Shown here: piece after piece, positions 20,880-32,748 of the stretch
How the letters are laid out: each line of letters starts with the position of its first letter
How positions within the stretch are numbered: the stretch's first letter is position 1
NCBI GenBank assembly: GCA_032718475.1
Contig: JAUCBJ010008594.1
Location: 62,001 to 126,000 of the forward strand
Origin: Nemertoderma westbladi
Taxonomy: Eukaryota; Xenacoelomorpha; Nemertodermatida; Nemertodermatidae
Length of the DNA stretch: 64,000 nucleotides
Direction of reading: 5' to 3'
Program-made: the position numbers and the translations under genes
The notes under the pieces: model-generated
Told to the model about the DNA's origin: nothing
Database searches by the model: none
Seen by the model: only the letters and a program-made list of their open reading frames with translations

Positions 20880-22890
20880 CAGCGCAGTCGTACAGGCCTA
20901 CAATAGCTGACCAGTAGGCCTACAACATAAACAACCAACTGTTTTGAATTTCCCCCTTACATCCGTATCACTGTACCTCATTGTATAAATCAGATTTGGT
21001 GATAGGGTGTAATAGTGCAATTTGAAATCCATTGTATCAACTATGTTATTATACTATCATTCTCACCTAACCACCCGAACCGGTACTTACAGCAGTACAG
21101 GTACATCAGTATTATTCGATTTTGATAATTATATACCGGTAGGTCTTGATATTTAATCAGGGACTGCAGCCCTGGTTTTTTATTGGGATTTTACTTATTT
21201 CTGTCAGTTTTATTTATCTGTAAGTTAATATTGAGCAGAAAGCGTGTAAGCCTGCTCAGATTGTATAAATAATTTGTAGGCTGGATTGTTGTCTGGCTGT
21301 TGTTAAGTCTGAAGAGATTGCAGTGTGTGTAGAGTGTATGCCCGATAAAGTACTAGTTAGGAACGTGGGGGCATCCAGTGCTGTAAGGTAAATCCCCCCC
21401 GAAAGAATAAGTCGTACTACTCGGTTAGAACGCATACTAACTAACCATTTCGGAGTCTGCATATACTGTAGTTTATTTAGGCTTGATAGTAGCCTGCCAG
21501 CATTTGGTTTGTATTTCGTTTGTATAGTCTGTACGGGTAGCGTAATATTTATTATTCAGAGTATATGCGATTATTCGCAACATTCACAACCCCAAGTTTA
21601 TTCCTACAGTAATTGTGCTTGTTATACATACCGTTATAGTTAAATTAACCCCGGTACTACATCAGGGCTGTTTGGCGTAGGTAAAGACTGGTGATTTTAT
21701 GCTCTGGTCACTCCGGCAGATACCGTGGTTCTTTTAGCTGTACAAGTATTTTTAACTGCTGGTTATTTGTTGTATAAGTACTTGTACCTAATTTAGGGTT
21801 TAGTGTACAGTGCTTTCCGAAGGTAATTAGTGTGTAGGCAGTATATTTGTGTTGTAAAGTGGTTAATAGGCACGTTAGCTATAGTAGGCTGCGGTAATTA
21901 ACTTCTAGGTAGGAACACTCCGGGTACATAACGTAGTACTTATAGCGCTACGGCTATAAGTCGTCAGAAGGTGGTATTTTCTTATCTAGACAACGCAATA
22001 TATTTACTACTGCTTTATTATTTTCAAATACCGTAGTATCCTGTCCGTTTGTAATAACCAGATATTCTAACTCCTTGTTAGGCTGGTTTGTAGATTTCCT
22101 GTAAAATTAACCCTAAAAATTCATACGTGTAATTTTTGTGTTTATTTAGAGATTGTAATCTCACCCCGTATTGTACGAAATTTGTAGTAATAAGTAACTT
22201 AGGCAAGTAGAATTATTTGTTTTAGTGTCCAACAAGTAGCACTTCACTGAGAGCGTACAGCTTTTGTGTAGTGACTCCTTCCCAGAAATAATAACATTTA
22301 TTTCAAATATTTAACAAAACCCATTAAACGGGTATATATATTATAAATCAACTCAAACCGATTTATAAAATAGTAGGCCTGTCATACAACAATTAGGTCT
22401 TAATATCAGTTGGACTACTGCTTAAATAATGGTAATAAAGTAAAGTAAAGTAACTAAGTAACTCTAAAAATTCGGAAATTCAATTATTCTAAAATAATTG
22501 ACGTACCGGTATTTACGATAGGCTTATTATATTTATTTCTATAAATTTAGGCTGAAAATATATACCGGTATTCTGTAATTAATTCTAGTCTATAATTATA
22601 CTTATGTATACACTATAAGTGTAAGCTGTATACCGGTATTCACGTTAGGCTTATTATATATCTATATATTTGCGCTGATATTATATACCGGTATTCTGTG
22701 ACGAACCCTAATAATTCGATCCGTAATAATACTTATATATACTATAAGTGTATACCGGTATTCTAATATATTGTATATATATCACGTTACATAGAGTGAC
22801 GATATCGTATTTAATTACTAGGCTAACAGTGATACTGAATTATTAGACTTGCTTTAACTGTAATTATAGCAGTAGGCATTCAACTGTACA
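20880..22890 (+). other. Long untranslated leader; two tandem units with ACCGGTA words
   Basis: About 2 kb between the endonuclease-like fragment and the gag start has no supported coding sequence. At about 22502-22757 lie two imperfect units of about 128 bp, each with ATACCGGTATTC, AGGCTTATTATAT and a TATACACTATAAGTGTA-like palindrome. They could be structured leader RNA or a short satellite. I find no LTR copy here that would give gag-pol its own shorter ends. Confidence 0.4.
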
Positions 22891-22897
22891 AACAAAC

Positions 22898-25800
22898 ATG
22901 TCTGACACAAAGCAAAACCTGTCAGACAGTCTCCTAGATACAACCATCTGTGATCCAGATAGGAGTGTGGAACGTTTGAGACCGAAGTTCAACTCACCTC
23001 CTACTGTAAGAAAGATCACCCCTCCAGTAGTAGTATCAGACCCTAGGCTAGTCAAACACCGTAGGTCTATCATAGGCACTCGGGCTCAAGTCAAGCGGGA
23101 CCAAGAAGCAGCTGTTAAACAGCAGCAACACTCGAGCCGAGAACTTATTTCTCAGCGGCCCGATAGCTCCAGTAGTTCAGATACTGTAGAGCTGACACCC
23201 GAGCGAGGAGCGATGCGGTTTATTCGGTTCCCCTTCTCATTCTTCCTGCAGCCGTACTCACTAGGGTATTGATTGCGGTGGAGGAACACCAAATTGATTG
23301 GGCGAGAAGTAAGCGATCGACCAAGGACAGTTATACGGGATACACAAGGGAGGAACTGAAGTCTATTGTCGAGTCGCAATGGAACTTCCCCGGACCTGGA
23401 CTCCCGTTTAACTTATCGGAAGCTGCCTGGGAAGACTTACACAGGATGGGAGTGACAAAAGACACTAGTGATCCAGCTGTGTGGAAGAGGTCGGCAGCAG
23501 GATATGTACAGAGATTCTTCAGCTCTTTGGAGCGATTAGAGGAACAACTGTTTCAACAACCCCAAGGACCTCAAGAGCAGGGAGAGCTGCTTTATCAAGT
23601 TCGAGAAAGAATTCTAAGAATCAGACTAATCCTATCGGCCTTTGAGGAAGCTTCGAAAAGAAGACAAGACACGTCGTTGCAAGTTGCCGTAAAGACTTGG
23701 TTTCAGCGGGTGAGTCTCAAGGTTCAAGGAACGGCCCAGTGGAAATTTCAGCTGGCTGAGCGCTCAACCCACGGAGAATCAACAGACGCTACCTTTTCTC
23801 AAGTGGAAAGCGAAGCAACAGCAGAGAAACCGCAGAAGAAGGACGCTATTGACATCTATCTGTCAGATTATCAACGATTTCTAGGTGACGAAGAGTTGAG
23901 GAGAAGGCTGGCTGGACTTCGTCCTAATAGTGAAGGAGCCAAGTTTGTGCTGGATGCAATAGATGCGGAAATGTTAGCTGCGAACCAAGCTAAATTTGAT
24001 GAAAGTAGCCGCATCGCTAGGGTTCAGGAAGGACGCAAGTGAAAGAAAAAACGTATAGAAGACAGAAAGATAGCAGCAGCGGCAGCGGCAGCGGCAGAAG
24101 TTGAAAGAAAAGTGGCAGCGGCAGCGGCAGAGGCAGAGGCTGAAAGAAAGGCGGCAGAAGCGGAAAGGAAAGCGGCAATGGCAGCGGCAGAAGTGGAAAG
24201 GAAAGCGACAATGGCAGCCGCAGAAGCGGAAAGAAAAGAGGCAGAAGCAGAAAGAAAGGTAGCAGTGGCAGAAGCGGAAAGAAAAGCGGCAGAGGCAGTG
24301 GCAGAAGCAGAACGGAGGGCATCTGAAGAGACCACCCAACTAGAGTTAGAAAATCTTCAAGAGAAGCAAGACTACATAGATAAACAAAGAACAGCTAGTC
24401 AGTGGCAGATGATGAGTCGATCTACTCCCAAAAGACAGGGATTTACATCATCTGATGAAGGCGATACAACAGATCCTGAAGGTGGAGGAAATAGATCTCG
24501 TCTAAGTAGGCGTAGAAGAACGCCCCACCGTCAGAAATTGCCTAATTTGCCCCCAGCTGTGAGAAGGCAACTAGCTAGCACAGACTTAGGTAGTACAGAA
24601 CCCACAGACCAAATTATTAGAGTAGAAAGACTCCCTACTATAGTGGACGAACCTGAAATAATTAGGCCTGTTCTCGAAGCCACTCCCTCTGTAACAGAGA
24701 CCACTGTACTTCCAGAACCGAACTATAAATTCCCTTTGTACAGTACTAAACTACCTGTATCCGGTGGGATAGTTCCTCAGTCAACTCCGGTCCTGGACGC
24801 TGAGCGAGTCATTAACAATTTGTCGCCCGTCGTCCCTCATCTGCGTGCTACTATGTTGGCGGCTCCCGCTTCGGCGGTTGAGTGGGTGGATGAGCGACGG
24901 CGGGGGATGGATATTCTCCTCGGGAAGATGGAGGAGAATCAGGCTCGCTCCTCCCAACAGGTCCGAGAGTTGGAGGGGACTGTTCAACAGTTAAAGGGAA
25001 CAGTAAGAGAAATTAAGTTAGAATTACAGGAAGTGCAGCAGAGTATCGCGTTAGAACGCGATAAGTTAGTAAATCTACAAAAGGGTATACCAACACCCCC
25101 TGTAACAATGTGTCAACCTGTTAGGTCTGAAGTATTTCATGCGCAAGGTGTGGAGCCTACACGCATCTATACTGCTAGTGAAGTAGAAACTCCTATAGTA
25201 AACCCTATTAAAGGTAATTATAAACCTGTTGACAATGATATTCCATATAGACCTGATAATAATCCGAGAAATTTATATACCGATAACTCGATATTAACTA
25301 ATACGATGGCCCAAGAAAGTTTTACGCGTCAAATGGCTAGAACCGAAGCCCGTCAAGCGGTAAAGGTGGGAGAGATCGTCAAGTTCAATGGAGATGAGAT
25401 GAAATGGTAACCTTTTAATGAATATTACAAAGATAACATACAGAACTCTGTGCTATCTAACGGAGAGAAACTTAGATTCCTCATCGAGTGCTTGGAAGGA
25501 TCTCCCAAGTTAATGGCGTTAAAGTTTATTGGACATCCAGATGGATTAAGCCAAGTTTGGAATACCTTAAACATCAGGTATGGTAATAGGAATAACATAG
25601 CTAGGTATTTGTATGCAAAATTGGTAGCGCCCCGAAAGTTCATTAGCAGCGGGATTATAGAGTTTTCCGATGAGATTCAGGAGATCTGTAGACAATTAGA
25701 TTGGCTAGGTAAGTCTCATGAATATCAGAGTTCTATGGTTATTGGAGCCGTGGCATCTACTTTGCCAAAGGGTGGAGTAGGTACACGCTGGGATAAGAAA

Positions 25801-26067
25801 GTGTTATATATGATGGAACAGCAACGACGAGACCCTACCATGGCTGATCTCATGTCATTCTTAGATGGAGAGGTAAAATTACAGCTCCTAAAGCAGTCCA
25901 GAGAGAAGACACCGGAAAATAAGGTAAGTGAGAAACCTGTTTCTAGGAGAAAGGTAACACCAGTGTGTTATACAGACGACGGCGAAAGCCAGGCTTCTCA
26001 AGAGGAGGACAGCGGGAAAGACACTGAAAGAGCTTACTATGTCAACAGACAGTGCCTAAAGACGTAA
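22898..26067 (+). pseudogene. BEL/Pao gag, broken
   Basis: The start ATG at 22898 (MSDTKQNLSD) opens a frame to about 23269. There a frameshift leads into a second frame that runs to 26067, apart from TGA at 24040-24042 and TAA at 25408-25410. The product begins with a disordered region, followed by a helical part (about 23300-23960). Next is an Ala/Glu/Lys coiled coil of AEAERKA-type repeats (about 24070-24320). The typical gag block comes last: KFNGDEMKW with PFNEYY after the stop, then KLRFLIECLEG, resembling the DUF1759 region of BEL/Pao gag proteins. Gag would form the particle shell. With two stops and a frameshift it cannot be made intact. Confidence 0.75.
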
Positions 26068-27446
26068 GTAAATTTAAGTCTCGAACCAATGACAGGAGAG
26101 AACAGGTAAGAAAAACTCCTCCTACGTCTCCTAAGAGAATTCATGGAAGAAAGCCCGAGGAAAGAACGAGTGTGCACAACGTTACCCAAAGTAAGGTAAG
26201 TAACATCAAACCAAAATGTGTGCTGTGCGACGGGCCCCACCGTTTAAGTGTGTGTGATGAATTCCTGAGGAAATCCCTAATAGATAGACGTGAAGTCATG
26301 TGGAATAAGCGGTTGTGTTATAATTGCCTCAGGCAAGGACACCAACGGCGAACCTGTTACTCCGACGCAAGGTGTGCTAAGTGCGACGCGAAACATCATA
26401 TCTTGTTGCACACTGAATTCGAAAGAAACAACCAGAGTCAGGTAAGTGAGTCCGAACTACATGTCCAATTCAGTGATGTGAACGGCACTGACCAAAGTTC
26501 TGAGATGGAAGGATTCTATACGGATGAATTCTCCGACGAAAACGAATCCTGTTACCTAATAAATACCGCAGTGTATCGAGCACTTACGTATGAGAAAGAA
26601 ACCGATAGTGAGCGCCCCCTAACTACTCCTGACCGACAACCATCTTGGAAAGCACCAACTTCCAACGTAGGAATCCGAGAATTTCCCGTAGTGCAGTTGA
26701 GAGTCCACGGGTCAGAAAAGAGCTATATAGTGAACACCCTACTTGACTCCGGCAGCACAGGAACATTCATCGACAAAGAACTAGCCGAAGACATCTTTAC
26801 TGGACAACCCAAGTTCCGAACTAAGTTGAACATGTCAGGAATTATGCAGGTTTGGAAATCTACAGTAACTACAGACTATTATGTAGGCGCGTTGTCCACC
26901 CCCCAGGATGGACTAGGAGAACACAGTATAAGGTCAGTAAAAATGGTGGCGATAAAGAACTTCGCTACCAGCCAAGTGGAACCTTATAACTGGGATGAGG
27001 ACGACTTCACCCAGCAGCATAAGATACCTAGATTCAACACAGACTATCCTGGAGTGCAAATACTCATCGGCCAAAATGCGCATGAGGCGCTTGAGACATT
27101 GGAGAAACGGCCTGCTCAACCGCAACCACTACAAACCTATGCGGGAAGAACTATAGTAGGTTGGTACTTTACTGGACTTTCCCGTAGAACTCTCATGGAA
27201 AGGCTACCCAAAGAACGAGTCTACCAGGTGAGTGAATGGGAAGAGGAGATCAGTGAGGGAGACGACCCACCTGAGGGAACCCCATACTCCTCAGATAATG
27301 ACGATATCCACCAACTCTTCGACGAGGAGAATACCATCGTCGACCTCCTTACGGAAAATGAAACTTGGCAAAACCAAGTGAACCTATGTCACCTCATTCA
27401 TCCAACGGGGCAAATCGATTACAATGACGAACTGAATGAAGTATAG
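26052..27446 (+). pseudogene. Zinc-knuckle region and Pao-type protease
   Basis: The frame overlaps the end of the gag frame by 16 bases in a different phase, so joining needs a frameshift. N-terminal Cys clusters (CVLCDGPHRLSVC, then CYNCLRQGHQRRTC and CAKCDAKHH) are the paired knuckles usual before the protease in BEL/Pao polyproteins. The aspartic protease active site is visible as LLDSGSTGTF (about 26741). The region ends at TAG 27444-27446, where another frame shift is needed to reach the RT. The protease would process the polyprotein. BEL/Pao elements commonly have one long ORF, so I read the shifts as mutations, though programmed shifting at the overlap is not excluded. Confidence 0.8.
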
Positions 27447-29214
27447 ATCGTTACAACGCGAAGACTCGCGATGAACACGCCGTACGATTCTTTACTCAAG
27501 AGGCTGTAGAGCCCAATTCCTACGATAAGGCCCTATCGGTAGAAGAAGAAAGAGCCAAGCAGATACAGGAAACAACTACACGTTTTCTTAAAGATCAAGG
27601 TAGATATGAGATTGGTCTGCCTTTCCGACGGCGAGAACCCAATTTTATAAACAAAAAACCCTTGGCGGAGAAGATAATTGTGCAACTACATCGACGCCTT
27701 ACGGCAAATGCTTCAGCTAAGGAGATGTACAAGACCCAGCTGAAGAAATTCATTGACTAGGGATATGCGGAGCGAGTACCGGAAGGAACACCCATAACTG
27801 AGAGAATGTACTATTTAACACATCATTACGTTCTCAAACCCGGTAAACCCAACGAAGTCTGGGTAGTATTTGACGGCTCCGCCCTCTACATGGGCCAATC
27901 CCTTAACTCCGAGTTGTTGCCAGGACCCAACTTACTCCAATCCTTGTTGGGAATACTCTTAAGATTACGACAATATTCAATAGCTTTCGCCTCCGATATA
28001 GAAGGCATGTTCTTACAAGTTAAAGCGCTGGATAGAGATCGAGACAGCCTACGATTTCTGTGGTGGCCTGAAGGAGACCTCAACCAGAAACCGGTGGAGT
28101 ACTGGATGACCATCCAGGCTTTTGGGATCATCTCGAGTCCTTCAAACGCCTGCTCAGTGGTGCGTACCACTGCTGATGACAACCGGGACGCCTTCTCCAA
28201 AGAGGTTATCGACAACATCAAACGGGATATATACATGGACGACAATTTAAAGTCCCTCCCATCGGTGGAAGAAGCCATTGATGTCGCCAAAGGAACGGTA
28301 GAGTGCTTGAAAAGAAGTGGATTTCGATTAACTAAATTCACCAGCAACTCCCGTGAGTTTCTGGAATCGATCCCGGTAGAAGACCGAGGAGTTAAAGATC
28401 TAGACCTTATCAAGGACGATCTTCCAGAAACCAAGACACTTGGTTTGAAATGGGACACGGAGAGAGATATCCTGTTTTTCCAGCTGAAACAGCGAGATAA
28501 TCCAGTTCGGACTAAACGGATTTGTCTAAGTATCCTGAGCACTTATTTCGATCCATTGGGATTTATTAGCCCAGTTATATTGATTGCTCGGAGTTTAGTA
28601 CAACAAATGTGGCTTGAAAACCACTCATGGGACGATCCACTTAAGGGAAAACTATTAAAGAAATGGATGAAATGGGAAGATTCTCTACCATCCATCGAGA
28701 ACTTTATAATTTCCCGTTCATATTTTGGTCACATTCTCCCCACGTATTCCTATCAACTCCATGTGTTTGGAGACGCCAACGATATGGGAATAGGTATAGT
28801 AGCCTACCTGAGAGTTGAAACTTCGGATGGAATTAAGGTCGCCTTGGTTACCTCTAAGGCCTTGATTAACAAAACAAGTTGAAAGTTCCTCGAGCGGAGT
28901 TAAAAGCGGCTCTATACGCTACAGCCATCGGCCGGAATGTAACAGAACAGATCGACTATCCACTGGAGAAAACTGTCTATTGGACCGATGCTTTACTCGT
29001 GTTGGAATATATAACCAATGAAGTCTGTCAGTTCAGCGTCTTCGTTACCAACAGAGTAGCCATTATACTTAGTCGCACGAAGATAGATCAATGGAGACAT
29101 TGCCCCGGTACGATTAATCCAGCCGATCGCCTCCAGGGGAGCAACTCCACAAGAACTGATAGATACTCCAGACTGGTTAGGTGGACCCGACTTCCTAAGC
29201 AAGGAAGAGGATGA
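27446..29214 (+). pseudogene. BEL/Pao reverse transcriptase and RNase H
   Basis: The frame runs from 27446 to 28882 with one TAG at about 27758. It contains VVFDGSA, LLPGPNLLQSLLGILLR, then the palm motif DIYMDDNL (YMDD at 28232-28243; the second Asp pair is present), and then LHVFGDANDMGIG, the first RNase H aspartate. At 28879 a one-base shift moves to the frame with KVPRAELKAAL and VYWTDALLVL (RNase H continued). A further shift at about 29130 leads to the LGGPDFL segment before the integrase. The enzyme would copy the RNA genome into DNA inside particles. It is broken here but all main motifs remain readable. Confidence 0.85.
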
Positions 29215-31042
29215 ATGGCCTCCTCATCTTACTACGGCGGAGATTAGACAAGCCAAGGGAGCGGAGAAAGTCAAACCTAAAACCCGGGCAAGTAAATCGA
29301 AGTTATTTAAACCCGTGATAGATCTGTCTGTACTACACACTTCCGGAGACGACGCTTTGGATCCAAAACCCCCAGCCACAAATAAGTCTGTTGTGGAAAT
29401 CAGAGAGAGAGATTGGAAATCTGGAACACCAGACGTCTCGCAGGGACTCTCACCCCTCCTACAGAGAGCGATACATCACTATAGCTCCTGGAATCGACTC
29501 TGTAAAGCCGTTACATATTTAAAGCGATGTTTTCATCATCACTACTCCAGGACGAAGACCGCTAGTGATACTGCTCCATTGACATCTGCGCAGGTCCATG
29601 TTGTTAAAGATCTTCCCAAATACAAGATATCAGACAGATTTCTGAAGGAGAAGATCAGTTACCAGGAGCATGAAGAAACCAATAAGCAGATACTGAGACT
29701 CCTGCAATGCTATGAGGATTCCGATAAGTATTTCCTGTTGTTGAGAAATCCACAGATGCGCTTAAGGGATCGTTTCTCTAGCACAATGATAGATGGGTTG
29801 ATACGTGTTGGAGGAAGACTAACTAATGCTCCATTATCCTTTGACACTAAGTTTCCCATACTCATTAGAAATCTTGAAATACAAATCAAGATGATTGTAG
29901 ATGTTCACAGTAAGCTTTACCATGCTGGTAGAGAACGAGTTCTTAGCGAAATTCGAACTCGCTATTATTTTCATAAACCCCGTAGAGCTCTGAACCAAGT
30001 TCTTAGGAACTGCATACCCTGTAGGAAAGCATTCAGTAGGCTTTTAACACAGCGAGAGGCAGAATTACCTAGGGAACGAGTAAGCTTCTATGAACCACCC
30101 TTTACTAATACCGGTGTGGATTTATTTGGCCCTATTGAAGTATATCGTGCTAGGACTATAGTCAAGAGATGGTGTGTCATCTTTGTCTGTATGACTTGTA
30201 GAGCTATCCATCTCGATATGGTGAACGATTTATCTACCAATAGCTTCATATTGAGCTTACGCCGACAGATCGCTCGCTTTGGAACTAGTAACACAATGAG
30301 ATCTGATAAGGGAACGAACTTCATTGGTGCCAACAATGAAATCAAGGCTTACGTCAAAGATTGGAACCAAAGACAGGTGGACGATCAGCTAAGGGTAACA
30401 GCGTCTAGCTGGACCTTCAACGCCGCCGACGCCCCTTGGTGGGGAGGAAGTTGGGAGAGATTAATCAGGAGCGTGAAGACCGCATTTCACTTTATAGTGC
30501 CGTGCCGCGCGTATCTCACCGACGAACTTTTGCAGACGTTAATGGAGGAAATCGCCGCCTATCTCAACGAGAGACCGCTTATGCTCCCACGATCGGAAAT
30601 CACAGACGGAGACGAATACTGCCGGCAAACTTGGCAACTTATGCAGTTGTTATCCCATCGTTTCGCTGACCATTTCGAAAAACATTATCTGCCTACGCTA
30701 CAACTTCGAACTAAGTGGTTTGCGCAGCAAGAAAAGGTCAGCGCAGGAGACATGGTCCTTATTGTGAAGTCAGATCTTCCACGTAAGCGGTGGCAGACAG
30801 GTCGTATCATCGAGACTCATATCTCGGATGATGGTTTGGTGCGATCGGTAGAACTCGTCGTCATGCGACGTAACTTTAAGAAACCAGGAATTGTCTTCGA
30901 GACACAGCAGCTCAATCGCCCAGTTGGTCGTTTATGTTTACTGGAAAGAGACAGAAAACTCTCCGGAAACTATGGAAGGCAAGATACTCTTCCCACGACC
31001 ACCTCCCTAATCCAACAAACATCTAGGGACTCCCCAACGTAA
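29155..31042 (+). pseudogene. BEL/Pao integrase
   Basis: An open frame of more than 600 codons, entered by frameshift from RNase H. It has an N-terminal HHCC-type zinc region (HSKLYHAGRERVL and CIPCRKAF) and the DDE core: NTGVDLFGP, then RSDKGTNFIGA, then WWGGSWERLIRS. A C-terminal domain follows with SAGDMVLIVKSDLPRKRW. The catalytic residues are intact. After LNERPLMLPRSE the usual stretch before the C-terminal domain is short, which suggests an internal deletion of a few dozen residues. The stop is at 31040-31042. The integrase would insert the DNA copy with 5-bp duplications, matching the CAAAG seen here. The last 110 residues are repeated in the older copy at 38400-38735. Confidence 0.85.
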
Positions 31043-32748
31043 CAGCGTCTGGAGTGGGTGTGTGACTATATTATTTTATATTTGTTTTTATTATTTTATA
31101 TTTATGTATGTATTATTATGTAATTTTATTATAATCGTTTTCTTTAATTTTATTTAGTAGAATGTTATTTTAGCGATTATCTAGTAGATTAGTGCAATAT
31201 ATATTAGTCTTATTACTTAATTACTTATATATTATATATTTAGTGCGACGGCGAGAAATAATTCTTTTTCTCTTTCCTTACTGTCCGTATCATATTATAA
31301 ATACGTGACTACAGTAAGATGAAATGTCCGTACTTATTAAAGTACAATAAAGCTCCTACTATATTTAAGTATTATTGGTAAGTAGAGTATTAGGAATGCA
31401 AAGTTCAGATCCTCGTGTCTCAGCTAAACCAAGCTCTGGGTAGACCTTGGAAACGACTTGCCTCTTCTCACTGACATTGTTTCTTGCAATATTGCTCTCA
31501 TACCGTATATTAAATAATACATATAGTAGCGCGATGTCCCTTTAACAGTAGCATAAAACGCAAAATAAATCTGTGAAACCCTTTGACCATCTGTAATTCT
31601 AGTCGATTAAGATATCGTGCGTGGCACCCACCGATATACTTGAAAGACAAAATTCTAGAATCAGTGGTTAACGTCCCCAGACATGTTCTGCAATAAACTA
31701 GTGCCCATCTTAAATATTAACTATTAATATTTGTAAAATCTGTCAAATAGATACAATAGAGTAACTACTTACAAGTTAACTCTAGAAAATCTATAAATTA
31801 AAATCTGTAAAATTTTAGATCCTTTAAAATTCTAGTCTACTAAGATATCGTAGCACTTACCGATACTCTTAAAAGGACAAATTTCCTAGAATTAAGGACC
31901 CTAGTCCCCAGACATGCTCTGGAATAAAATTATGTCTGTTTTAAGGATAAATAATAAAATTTACGGGAATAAATTTAAATTCATCTCTTTTAATGAATTT
32001 GATAAATTGTCATTTTATACAATTTATAACATTCCCAAAATTCCATTAATTAATAGATCATGGGAGCGGAGATTCACCCTATTAAGTGTATTAGTGTGCG
32101 AGAATCTCCAATATATAGTCAATAGCCGATAAAATTCATAAGATCATGTATAAAGGGGATATTGACAATTAAAGAATTACTATTAAATAGCATCCCAGAT
32201 CTGTATGCATGGGAATTACCCTAATTCTACCGCTAGCTTTCCATAATGTCACCATAGTAACAACCACGCTAGAATTAGAAGCGAGTTAAAAGAACAATAG
32301 AAAGCTTGCCCCAATGAATAGCATAGGGAATAAATAGTACACTGCCAGTATCCAAGGATACATAATAATAACGTGGCATTCTGGAAGGCACTTGACTAAC
32401 GGACAAATGGCCCAAATGTGTACAATTTGTAACAGTTGTGTGGAATTTGTGCGTTTATAGGTGAATGTTACTACTAAAGTGTGTTTACAGTAGCGAGTCG
32501 CAATTGTGAAAGTAGCCCTACCTCTGCAGTAAGAACCTGAAGTAAATCTTAGCCCTTGGGACGGACAGTGGAGTGACTCGCGCTGGTTGTTGTTGTCGTT
32601 GTGCAGCTACTATGTTGGCGATAGGCACATCGCGACAGTACATCAGCGCTGAGGATCTTGCGCTGTCGGGGGGCCGTGAAGGGTAGGCAGCGACGCCCGC
32701 TAGCCTAATTATAACTAATTATAATATTGATAAACTCATATAGCAGCT
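31043..32748 (+). other. Spacer between pol and the third ORF
   Basis: 1.7 kb of AT-rich sequence without supported coding. It includes an imperfect direct repeat (about 31596-31740 and 31832-31960), each part with AATTCTAGTC..TAAGATATCGT, CAGACATG.TCTG and a run of TAA words. The whole spacer recurs in the older copy (36088-38399, minus strand), with insertions. Its retention in two copies indicates that it belongs to the element and may hold signals for making the third ORF, such as a splice acceptor or an internal promoter. None can be proven here. Confidence 0.5.

Noticed and set aside
20880-22890. Separate, shorter LTRs belonging only to the gag-pol part
   Set aside because: I found no repeat shared between this leader and 31043-32748. 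The 1,207-bp LTRs with CAAAG explain the ends, and the older copy has the same order.
23974-24339. Minus-strand Cys/Phe-, Pro/Leu- or Ser/Ala-rich proteins
   Set aside because: Shadows of the Ala/Glu/Lys coiled-coil repeat of gag on the plus strand.
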